A DNA stretch of 16,301 bases. Origin: an uncultured Gammaproteobacteria bacterium (lineage in GTDB: Bacteria; Pseudomonadota; Gammaproteobacteria; Arenicellales; UBA868). A program made the position numbers and the translations under genes. This document shows positions 1 through 5,951 of this stretch, in pieces; position 1 is the stretch's first letter; the number at the start of each line of letters is the position of its first letter. The notes beneath the pieces were generated by a model. The model saw nothing but the letters and a program-made list of their open reading frames with translations, was not told the DNA's origin and did not search any database. The stretch is from the NCBI GenBank assembly GCA_913051905.1, contig CAJXBY010000045.1:1-16301 (forward strand), in the 5' to 3' direction.

Positions 1-698
1 CCGATACAACGTGCGTTTGGCAATCGACTGTTTCCCCGAATACCCGTAACAAGTCCTACCGGGATAGATGCCTCGTCCAGAATCGGGCCCTGTTCAATGT
101 GCACCTCTATACACGCATGCAACCCATTTGGTGGTAGAGATGCTCTCCCGGCTCGGATTTCGTCGGGGTCGCAACCTGCTTGGACCATGTGCTCAGCCAA
201 TGTGAGTTCCGTGTCGACGCGACTCGCGTCGTCTAGGGCGGACTGGGGAAGTGTGCCAAGCGCACTACGGCTGCCGATATAGGATACTCCGAACCACTCT
301 CCTTCTTCAGCACGGATCGCCATTACGCAGATGTCCCGCGCAGGAATCACTCCGGCATCTTGAAACGCCGAGACGGCAACTAATCCCGAGATAACCCCAG
401 CGGCACCATCGAAGTTTCCACCCTGCGCAACAGAATCCAAATGAGAGCCTACGAGCACAGGTGGTGCCTTGCGATCTATACCTGGCAATACCATGAATGT
501 ATTACCTGCCGCATCGCGACCCACTTCCAAATCAAGCGAGTTCGCGTACTCCCTAACAAGATTATGAGCTATCTGCTCACCTTCCCCGTATGAAGGTCGT
601 GTTATCCCGACCCCGTCATAAGTCGCCACACGTAATTTGTCAAACAAATCAGCCGCCTGTGACTCCCGCGCCTTTACTGCTCGATCAATATCTATCAC
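1..698 (-). CDS. M20-family amidohydrolase, N-carbamoyl-L-amino acid hydrolase / allantoate amidohydrolase type (partial, C-terminus outside window)
   Basis: A binuclear-metal amidohydrolase predicted to cleave a carbamoyl or ureido C-N bond in the cytoplasm. The first 232 residues are visible. GSHLDSVAQGGNFDGAAG (about 85-102) supplies metal ligands His86 and Asp97, RAEEGEWFG (129-137) supplies the paired glutamates, and EVHIEQGPIL (198-207) supplies His200. This motif order is typical of the HyuC/AmaB/AllC branch of M20, whose members are about 400-420 residues long, so somewhat over half the protein is here. The start is GTG at 698: a strong GGAGGT lies 4 nt upstream and an in-frame TAA at 717-719 rules out an upstream ATG. 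ATA codons are frequent and GC is lower than in the right half of the window. It has its own promoter and a candidate operator. The substrate (carbamoyl amino acid, ureidoglycolate-like or other ureide) cannot be told. Confidence 0.9.
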   Translation of the reverse strand, partial: MIDIDRAVKARESQAADLFDKLRVATYDGVGITRPSYGEGEQIAHNLVREYANSLDLEVGRDAAGNTFMVLPGIDRKAPPVLVGSHLDSVAQGGNFDGAAGVISGLVAVSAFQDAGVIPARDICVMAIRAEEGEWFGVSYIGSRSALGTLPQSALDDASRVDTELTLAEHMVQAGCDPDEIRAGRASLPPNGLHACIEVHIEQGPILDEASIPVGLVTGIRGNSRLPNARCI

Positions 699-702
699 TT
701 TG

Positions 703-708
703 ACCTCC
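703..708 (-). promoter_or_regulatory. Ribosome binding site fixing the GTG start of the M20 gene
   Basis: GGAGGT on the minus strand, 4 nt before GTG at 698. It is the only good Shine-Dalgarno near this reading frame and decides the non-ATG start. Confidence 0.75.
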
Positions 709-758
709 AGCCACGTTTATTTCATCAAAACTTATTGATTTCTCTGAACGCCACCCAG

Positions 759-776
759 GAAGAATCATAATTCTTC
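759..776. promoter_or_regulatory. Inverted repeat GAAGAAT-N4-ATTCTTC, candidate operator of the M20 gene
   Basis: Two perfect 7-bp half-sites are separated by CATA. The site covers the predicted -10 hexamer of the M20 promoter, as expected for a repressor site. The same half-sites, with a 3-nt spacer, recur at 3073-3089 in front of the ThDP gene. Sequence shows the repeat directly; the operator role is inferred. Confidence 0.6.
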
Positions 777-792
777 AGTATCTCCTTACCAA
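764..792 (-). promoter_or_regulatory. Predicted sigma-70-type promoter of the M20 gene
   Basis: On the minus strand, a -35 TTGGTA (792-787; 4/6 match to consensus), a 17-nt spacer and a -10 TATGAT (769-764; 5/6 match). Transcription would begin near 757, giving a leader of about 58 nt before the GTG. The -10 lies inside the inverted repeat at 759-776. This implies the M20 gene can be transcribed separately from the ThDP/CMD pair. Confidence 0.5.
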
Positions 793-983
793 CAGTATCC
801 AGTAACTTCTGCTGTAGTTGATAAGATTTCATGACGTGGCACCCAGGACCTACACGAACCGGTTTCCTTTGTGTGAACCATTTACCTCTAGAGTCTCGCC
901 AGTGAATTCTGTTACACCGATATTAGTATTTCGAAGAGAATAATCCGATCAATGTTACCCGGCTGATTTTGACGCCAACACCC

Positions 984-1358
984 TTACTTCCCTTCGATGT
1001 TAGCGACCTCTTCCAATAGGATTGGAATTGCGACGTTACACGAATGAATCCCCATGACGGTCGTGAGTTCTATCACCTCGAGGATTTCTTCTTTGGTCGC
1101 ACCAGCCTTTAGGGCGTTCTGTACATGGCGGCGCACACCAGGTCCATAAAGATGTGTTGTAGCAGCATTGATCGCAATCAAGACCCGTTCTTTGTATTTC
1201 TGCGGCAGCGGCCCTTGATCCTGCGGCACACTGCGAAAAGCAAGATAGGCCTCTAGAAAGTCAGGATCAAGCTCGTGAAAGGTGTCCCATAAAGGGTTCC
1301 AGTCCCCTTTTGCCTTGTGCTCATCGGTTTTGGGGTAAGTCATTTCATTCTGTGACAT
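984..1358 (-). CDS. Carboxymuconolactone decarboxylase (CMD)-family protein
   Basis: A 124-residue, all-helical CMD/AhpD-fold protein. The family motif RRHVQNALKAGATKEEILEVI (about 76-96) holds the usual His (His78) and the G-A-T-x-E-E-I turn. The redox Cys pair of AhpD-type members is absent: the position before His78 is Val-Arg-Arg, and the only Cys is Cys107. The reading frame can be extended upstream to 1478, but ATG at 1358 is preferred because AGGAGG (1367-1372) lies 8 nt upstream and the extension is just the ThDP gene read in another frame. The start is 4 nt past the stop of the ThDP gene, so the two are translationally coupled. Members of this family often act as small decarboxylases or isomerase-like partners; the reaction here is unknown. 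Confidence 0.85.
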   Translation of the reverse strand: MSQNEMTYPKTDEHKAKGDWNPLWDTFHELDPDFLEAYLAFRSVPQDQGPLPQKYKERVLIAINAATTHLYGPGVRRHVQNALKAGATKEEILEVIELTTVMGIHSCNVAIPILLEEVANIEGK

Positions 1359-1362
1359 TGCG

Positions 1363-3051
1363 TTAACCTCCTCTGTGCTTGAATGAGTCGCGGCGGAAGC
1401 TGTAAAGCGCCTCGGGATCAACTGCAACATCCACGACAGCCGGTTTGCCACATTGGAGAGCCGTTTCAAGAGCATCACCGAACTCGGACGTACGTTCTAC
1501 TCGAAATCCCGCTCCACCGTAGAGTTCAGCAACCTTATCAAATGGTGGGCTGCTGACATTTGCACCGATATAGCGTTTGCCGAAGAAGTCTCTCTGGTAG
1601 GCCTTCTCTGCACCCCAACATTTATTGTTCATGACAACAGTCACTGTATTGATTCCGTAGTCCACAGCAGTACTCAACTCAGACAGTGTCATGCCGAATC
1701 CTCCATCACCCATCAGACTGACCACTGCACGATCCGGTCTGGCTGTTTTGACGCCCAGGCCGCAGGCAAACGAAAAACCCACCAGACCAAAATCAAGCGG
1801 TGTGAACAGGCACGGCGGCTCCCAGTAGTTCAGTGCATCGGTCGCCTGTAGACACAGTGTGCCGGCATCCAGGGTGATCGCCGCATCGCGCGGCAGCACA
1901 TCACGCAGTACCTTGAAAAGCCCTGAAGGCTGGATTGGGTGGGATTCGACGTCGGCGTCAGCATCCTGCTTTTGCAGATAGGCGATCCGGTCGGCCCGAT
2001 AGCTTTCGGTCCAGGCCGCAACTTTTGCATGCTGTTCAATCTCATTCAATGATTCCATCAGCTGTCTGGCTACGGTCGGTGCATCTGCCCAGATACCGAC
2101 AGAGACCGGGAAATAGCGCCCTATGGAAGTTGGATCGAGCTCGACCTGAATGATTGCTGCGCTTTCGTTGATGTTGTCATAAGAATAGAAAGTCGAGTTG
2201 AATCCCAGGCGCGTGCCAAGCGCGAGAATCACATCTGCTTCTTTAGCAAGACGCGATGCCACAGGATTACCACGCGGTCCCATCTGACCAGCATTCAGAG
2301 GGTGGCCGAACGGGACAGCATCACCATGCCCGGGAGAGGTGACCACAGGAGCATTGAGCTTCTCGGCGAGTGTCAGAACCGGGACATATCCGCCACTGTT
2401 CTTAACCCCGCCACCCGCCACGATGACCGGCTGCCGGGCGCCCTCCAACAGAGCGGCCGCTTGCGCAATCAGATCCGCCGACCCGGCAGGTGCACTTCCA
2501 GGTCCTTGCTTTTGAGGATGGCCTATTAGTGGAAATTCAGCCGTTGCCGCCAGCACATCCCGAGGCAGATTGAGCTGTACCGGGCCCCGTCGGTGCGCCA
2601 TCGCCACGCGGAACGCCTGATGAACCATTTCGGGTACGCGGTCAACAGAGGTTGCCGTCCAGGTGTTCTTGGTCACCGGTCGAAACAGCGCCTGCTGATC
2701 AACCTCCTGAAAGGCGTCGCGATAAACATGTCCAGAAGACAGGGCCCCTGCAATTGACACCACTGGGGAGAACGCCGCTGATGCCTGTGCCAACCCGGTG
2801 ACCAGGTTGGTCGCACCCGGGCCATTCTGGCCGGCGAGAATTACACCTGGACCACCTGAGGCACGGGCATAACCATCAGCCATATGCGTACCCGTCCGTT
2901 CATCATGAACACCAATAAAGTCTATGCCGGACTCGTCATAAAGAGCATCAAACATCTCCATGGTGGCCGAACCGATCAGCCCGAACACGTGTCGGACACT
3001 TTCCGCTTTGAGTGAGTTAACGGCGGCTTGTCCTCCAGACAGTTTCTGCAT
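1363..3051 (-). CDS. ThDP-dependent enzyme of the acetolactate synthase superfamily, sulfoacetaldehyde acetyltransferase (Xsc)-like
   Basis: A 562-residue thiamine-diphosphate enzyme with the full three-domain layout: N-terminal PYR domain (about 1-170) with catalytic Glu51 in HDERTGTHMADGYAR, a central domain (about 190-325), and a C-terminal PP domain with GDGGFG (448-453) and the NN (475-476) that ends the Mg-ThDP motif. Several stretches resemble Xsc more than acetolactate synthase: FGLIGSATM near the N-terminus, QNGPGATN, FQEVDQ, and the WGAEKAYQRDFFGKRYIG segment after the NN pair. No phosphotransacetylase gene, usual partner of true Xsc, is in the window. It heads a leftward transcript with the CMD gene. 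It probably decarboxylates or ligates an aldehyde or 2-oxo-acid; the substrate is unassigned. The Shine-Dalgarno is weak; ATG at 3051 aligns with the family N-terminus. Confidence 0.92.
   Translation of the reverse strand: MQKLSGGQAAVNSLKAESVRHVFGLIGSATMEMFDALYDESGIDFIGVHDERTGTHMADGYARASGGPGVILAGQNGPGATNLVTGLAQASAAFSPVVSIAGALSSGHVYRDAFQEVDQQALFRPVTKNTWTATSVDRVPEMVHQAFRVAMAHRRGPVQLNLPRDVLAATAEFPLIGHPQKQGPGSAPAGSADLIAQAAALLEGARQPVIVAGGGVKNSGGYVPVLTLAEKLNAPVVTSPGHGDAVPFGHPLNAGQMGPRGNPVASRLAKEADVILALGTRLGFNSTFYSYDNINESAAIIQVELDPTSIGRYFPVSVGIWADAPTVARQLMESLNEIEQHAKVAAWTESYRADRIAYLQKQDADADVESHPIQPSGLFKVLRDVLPRDAAITLDAGTLCLQATDALNYWEPPCLFTPLDFGLVGFSFACGLGVKTARPDRAVVSLMGDGGFGMTLSELSTAVDYGINTVTVVMNNKCWGAEKAYQRDFFGKRYIGANVSSPPFDKVAELYGGAGFRVERTSEFGDALETALQCGKPAVVDVAVDPEALYSFRRDSFKHRGG
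1367..1372 (-). promoter_or_regulatory. Ribosome binding site of the CMD-family gene
   Basis: AGGAGG on the minus strand lies inside the last codons of the ThDP gene and 8 nt before ATG at 1358. It supports the short form of the CMD protein and tight coupling to the upstream gene. Confidence 0.8.
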
Positions 3052-3072
3052 GACTTTTATCTCTACTCCAGT

Positions 3073-3089
3073 GAAGAATATTATTCTTC
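3073..3089. promoter_or_regulatory. Perfect palindrome GAAGAAT-ATT-ATTCTTC, candidate operator of the ThDP/CMD genes
   Basis: An 8-1-8 perfect inverted repeat ending 22 nt upstream of the ThDP ATG. The half-sites are identical to those at 759-776 over 7 bp each. Its position, just downstream of a possible -10 at 3096-3101, would suit a repressor. The regulator is not in the window. Confidence 0.6.
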
Positions 3090-3307
3090 CTTCAAATTAT
3101 CAGCGATCAGAATGACGTTACGGAACCGTCGCTGTGAATACATTGACGGCTAGAGGACCATAGCACATTGATCTGCTGAACTTCGATAAAGAACTCCATA
3201 CCATCAGATACTGTCCGGGTACTCAGCCTATTATTCAATTCCGATTAAAAGACGACCCATTGGTATCTGGGGTACAGCTCTGGCAGCATAGCTACCTGTC
3301 ATCATCT

Positions 3308-3320
3308 GTTGCTGAGCAAC
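3308..3320. promoter_or_regulatory. Palindrome GTTGCT-G-AGCAAC overlapping the -35 of the triple-Rid promoter
   Basis: A perfect 6-1-6 inverted repeat. CATC (3303-3306) and GATG (3323-3326) extend it imperfectly. The 1-nt centre makes a DNA operator more likely than an RNA hairpin. It differs from the GAAGAAT repeat, so the divergent genes may answer to different regulators. Confidence 0.4.
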
Positions 3321-3337
3321 CTGATGTGAACTTTAAT
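3309..3337 (+). promoter_or_regulatory. Possible promoter of the triple-Rid gene
   Basis: TTGCTG (3/6 to consensus), exactly 17 nt, then TTTAAT (5/6). Start of transcription would be near 3344, about 60 nt before the TTG start codon. The weak -35 coincides with a palindrome, as seen at activator-dependent or repressed promoters. Confidence 0.35.
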
Positions 3338-3393
3338 TCAAGTTCCTAGTATGGCCGGTCCTCAGTAGTACTTCAGATTAAACCATCGATAAT

Positions 3394-3397
3394 GGAG
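3394..3397 (+). promoter_or_regulatory. Ribosome binding site fixing the TTG start of the triple-Rid gene
   Basis: GGAG lies 8 nt before TTG at 3406. An in-frame TAA at 3379-3381 and the lack of any in-frame ATG before codon 29 leave TTG as the only sensible start. The overlapping ATG at 3392 opens only a five-codon frame. Confidence 0.6.
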
Positions 3398-3405
3398 CCA
3401 CAAAG

Positions 3406-4644
3406 TTGAAGAAGACCCATGCTTGGCCCGAGGGCTGTTGGAACTGGCCCATCGACGTTAGCCACAAACACGCTGTTCGATGCGGAGAGATGATCTGGGT
3501 CGGTGGTCAGGTTGATCTCACACCCGCCGGTGTGGTCTGCAACCCGAGTGAACGGCCATTGCAGACCCGCAATGCGATGGCCCACTTTTCAAGTGCCTTA
3601 CACGCCCTGGAATGCGACCTCGAAGACCTGGTTTTCCTGCTGTGTTTCTACGTCAACGACGGTTCAGTCGACGAAGGTGCATTTCTTGAAGAAGTCGCCT
3701 CCTGCCTGCCCGATGGCGCTGTCCCAGCCATCAATGCCGTACCAGTACCCTACCTGGCCTACCCCGGAATGATGGTCGAGATTGAAGGCTATGCCATGCG
3801 TCGTGAAGACGGCGGTCGAATCGAGAAGACCGTCGCGTCCCATCAATCGCTCTGCCCTTTACCGACTCCATTCAGTCAGGCTGTTCGCAGTGGAAAGATG
3901 ATCTTTGTATCCGGTCAGTACCCACGTCTGGCCGAAGGAACGGTCTACCATCAGGGTGACAGCGTCGCCCAGACCCGCCGGATCATGGAACACGTCACTG
4001 CATTGCTCGGCCAGTTCGGTGCCAGTTGCCGGGATGTAGTCAAACTGAACCGTTGGTACGCCGGCAACGTCGGGATCAAAGACTTTGAGCCGGCCGCCCT
4101 GGCCTGCGCCGGATTTTTCGATGAACCGGGCCCCGCAGCAACGGGTATTCCCCTGCCCCGCCACGCAGACCCCGACGTCGCGATAAAGATCAGTGTCGTT
4201 GCGATGCTCGGCGAAGACGGAACCCATTTATCTAGACGTCATGTCTGGCCTGAATCACTCTGGGACTGGCATATCCATCTACCATACAAACATGGCCTTG
4301 CCTGCGAAGAAATGATTTTTCTGGGAGGACAAGTCTCACTCGATAAAAAAGGCCGGGCACTCTATCCCAACGACCTGCCTGCCCAAACGCACCAGGCGAT
4401 GCAGCATATCGGTACGATTCTGAATGAACTCGGTGCCGACTACGACGACGTCTGCAAAATCACGACGGTCTATCAAGGTGACTGTGGTTCGGAAACCCTG
4501 CATGGAAATCTCAGCATTAGGGCTGGCTATTTTCGTGATCCGGGTCCTGCCACAACGGGCATCCCGCTGCCGGCGCTAGCTTATGAGTCCATGGTGATCG
4601 AAATCGATACCTTTGCAATGAAAAAACCAGATAAGTCGGGCTGA
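3406..4644 (+). CDS. Triple RidA/YjgF-domain fusion protein
   Basis: 412 residues made of three tandem RidA-like (YjgF/YER057c/UK114) domains: about 5-131, 145-268 and 279-406. Each has the family order xxMIxxxGQ, then QTxxxMxH...L...G/DxxDV, then PA-x-x-x-[IV]-P-[LV] and a final strand such as VEIEGYAM. RidA proteins act as homotrimers with active sites between subunits, so this chain could fold as a single-chain trimer. The Arg that catalyses imine hydrolysis in RidA (Arg105 in E. coli) is replaced in all three copies: Ile109, Ala245 and Thr383. Domains 1 and 3 share a Trp-rich start (HxWPExxWxW...KH...C.EMI) that domain 2 lacks. Ordinary imine deaminase activity is therefore unlikely; ligand binding or another hydrolysis, as in the Arg-less Rid4-7 groups, is more plausible. 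It is read divergently from the ThDP/CMD genes, suggesting a common pathway. Confidence 0.93.
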   Translation: MKKTHAWPEGCWNWPIDVSHKHAVRCGEMIWVGGQVDLTPAGVVCNPSERPLQTRNAMAHFSSALHALECDLEDLVFLLCFYVNDGSVDEGAFLEEVASCLPDGAVPAINAVPVPYLAYPGMMVEIEGYAMRREDGGRIEKTVASHQSLCPLPTPFSQAVRSGKMIFVSGQYPRLAEGTVYHQGDSVAQTRRIMEHVTALLGQFGASCRDVVKLNRWYAGNVGIKDFEPAALACAGFFDEPGPAATGIPLPRHADPDVAIKISVVAMLGEDGTHLSRRHVWPESLWDWHIHLPYKHGLACEEMIFLGGQVSLDKKGRALYPNDLPAQTHQAMQHIGTILNELGADYDDVCKITTVYQGDCGSETLHGNLSIRAGYFRDPGPATTGIPLPALAYESMVIEIDTFAMKKPDKSG

Positions 4645-4707
4645 TCAGGGCAGGATTCGTTCGATGGCCGCACACTACTGACTGGCAGACTAAAAGGGAA
4701 TCAAACG

Positions 4708-5781
4708 TTAGAGCACTGGGGAGTGAAATGAATGACTTTGGTTCTCAGACGGGGTTTCCCGCAGCCAGCGGATTATCCCGCGCTGGCCCTGCACGTAGCC
4801 GTTGGATTCGACAATGACCTGACCGGCAATCGCCTGATGAACCGCTGACAATCGAAAAAAAGGCACATTGGGATAAAGATGATGCTCGGCGTGGTAAGGC
4901 ATCTGCCAGGCAATGAGATGAATCCAACGGTTACTCAGGGTCGTTCGCGTGTTCTTGAGCAGATCAGGACTCTCTTCACAGCCCACGTGCTCGGCGACCC
5001 GAAGAATGCGCTGTATCGGCTCACCCAGCAGGCGTGGCAACAACCAGCAGACGAACAGCACCCAGCCATAGTCGGTCGAGATCACGACCAGAGCAAGCAA
5101 CACGTAAAGTGCGAGCATAATCCGCGCCTCCAACACCATCAGATGAAGCCTTGCTTTGGGTACATACGTATTGCTCGCCGGATCAACCCGGCCTATGGCG
5201 TGCCTGACGATCCAACTGAGATTACGCCACCAGAACCAGAAAGCCGCGCAGTACCATAGATACTGTTTGAAGGACGCGGGCTCGGGCAGCACCAGCGAAG
5301 GATCTTTCCCGGGAACCTGGGTATAACGGTGATGTCCAAGGTGGAAATACCTAAAAAAATAGGGAGGAACGATATAGACCACCGCAGTGATCCACAGAAC
5401 ACTTTCATTGAGCCAGCGACTCCGGAAAGCCGTCCCATGAGCACACTCATGCAGGGGAGAGAACAAAAATCCAATAACAAAAGCCTGAAACAAAATGACC
5501 GGGATACACCAAAGACCTGGATAGGCGAGCCAGATCAGCCACCCCAAAAATCCGATTAAGCCGTAGTGAGCCAAAAAATAGGCCAGGGCGATACCGTCTG
5601 AGCGCTGACTGAACTCCTTAAGCTGCTGGTCGCTCAAAAGGCCCGCAGGCCGCCGGGATTCGATCTTCTGTACCTGATCCGATGTCTCAGACCGCCCACT
5701 GGGGCTCCCGCCAACCCCGCGATCAGGATCGAGTTCGGCTTCGTCGATCCGTTGGCTGTTGATCTCAATAGCGTCGCTCAT
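4708..5781 (-). CDS. Membrane fatty-acid desaturase-type di-iron oxygenase
   Basis: A 357-residue integral membrane desaturase/hydroxylase. The three histidine clusters that bind the di-iron centre are intact: HECAHG (His111, His115), HLGHH (His147, His150, His151) and HAEHHLYPN (His297, His300, His301). Hydrophobic membrane stretches lie near 66-110, 125-145, 172-192 and 218-250. Residues 1-60 form a hydrophilic, charged extension with no membrane segment. The block RVAEHVGCEE (261-270) followed by NTRTT resembles bacterial desaturase-like hydroxylases more than classic acyl-lipid desaturases, so the substrate may not be a fatty acid. The Shine-Dalgarno is weak. It stands alone: convergent with the triple-Rid gene (63 nt apart) and divergent from the LLM gene. 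Confidence 0.88.
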   Translation of the reverse strand: MSDAIEINSQRIDEAELDPDRGVGGSPSGRSETSDQVQKIESRRPAGLLSDQQLKEFSQRSDGIALAYFLAHYGLIGFLGWLIWLAYPGLWCIPVILFQAFVIGFLFSPLHECAHGTAFRSRWLNESVLWITAVVYIVPPYFFRYFHLGHHRYTQVPGKDPSLVLPEPASFKQYLWYCAAFWFWWRNLSWIVRHAIGRVDPASNTYVPKARLHLMVLEARIMLALYVLLALVVISTDYGWVLFVCWLLPRLLGEPIQRILRVAEHVGCEESPDLLKNTRTTLSNRWIHLIAWQMPYHAEHHLYPNVPFFRLSAVHQAIAGQVIVESNGYVQGQRGIIRWLRETPSENQSHSFHSPVL

Positions 5782-5868
5782 AATATTTAGATCATAGCGC
5801 AGCTCCGATTCAAACCGAAATCATGCCAGGTCTTGCCTATTCATGCCGAATGTGAAATCAAATTAATG

Positions 5869-5897
5869 TTGTGGTGCAGAACAATGGATCGGATAAT
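5869..5897 (+). promoter_or_regulatory. Predicted promoter of the LLM monooxygenase gene
   Basis: TTGTGG (3/6), 17 nt, then GATAAT (5/6). The start point would be near 5904, about 48 nt before the ATG. The -10 lies between the two arms of the inverted repeat at 5884-5915. Confidence 0.45.
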
Positions 5898-5915
5898 TAA
5901 TACGCTTCGATCCAT
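5884..5915. promoter_or_regulatory. Inverted repeat ATGGATCG-N16-CGATCCAT around the LLM promoter
   Basis: Two perfect 8-bp arms (5884-5891 and 5908-5915) with centres 24 bp apart flank the predicted -10 and start point. This suits a dimeric repressor. An RNA hairpin is less likely because the left arm is upstream of the likely transcript start. Confidence 0.5.
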
Positions 5916-5951
5916 CTACGACTCAAACTACTACATGGCTAATCAAAATAA

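Larger units (their letters stand above)
3052..3405. other. Divergent intergenic control region between the ThDP and triple-Rid genes
   Basis: 354 nt with no convincing gene. It is AT-richer than its flanks and holds a perfect 17-bp palindrome next to the ThDP start, a GTTGCT-G-AGCAAC palindrome, and a plausible promoter for the triple-Rid gene. A GATAAT hexamer on the minus strand (3096-3101) could be the -10 for the ThDP gene, but no good -35 goes with it. The middle part (about 3120-3290) shows nothing clear. Confidence 0.6.

Noticed and set aside
857..894. AACCGGTT and CTCTAGAG 8-bp palindromes
   Set aside because: Isolated perfect 8-mers with no partner site or promoter beside them; expected by chance at this length.
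922..944. Imperfect AT-rich palindrome containing GAAGAG-AATAAT near the end of the CMD gene
   Set aside because: Many mismatches between the arms and only partial likeness to the GAAGAAT half-site; it lies downstream of the CMD gene and far from the M20 promoter.
1359..1478. N-terminal extension of the CMD-family protein by 40 residues
   Set aside because: This stretch is the end of the ThDP gene in another frame. A strong ribosome binding site supports the internal ATG at 1358.
3392..3409. Mini-frame of five codons starting at ATG 3392, overlapping the triple-Rid ribosome binding site
   Set aside because: It could be an upstream regulatory frame but there is no evidence for its translation; the GGAG inside it serves the TTG start.
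5791..5796. TATGAT (minus strand) as -10 of the desaturase gene
   Set aside because: It is only 9 nt from the ATG and no acceptable -35 lies at 16-18 nt spacing.
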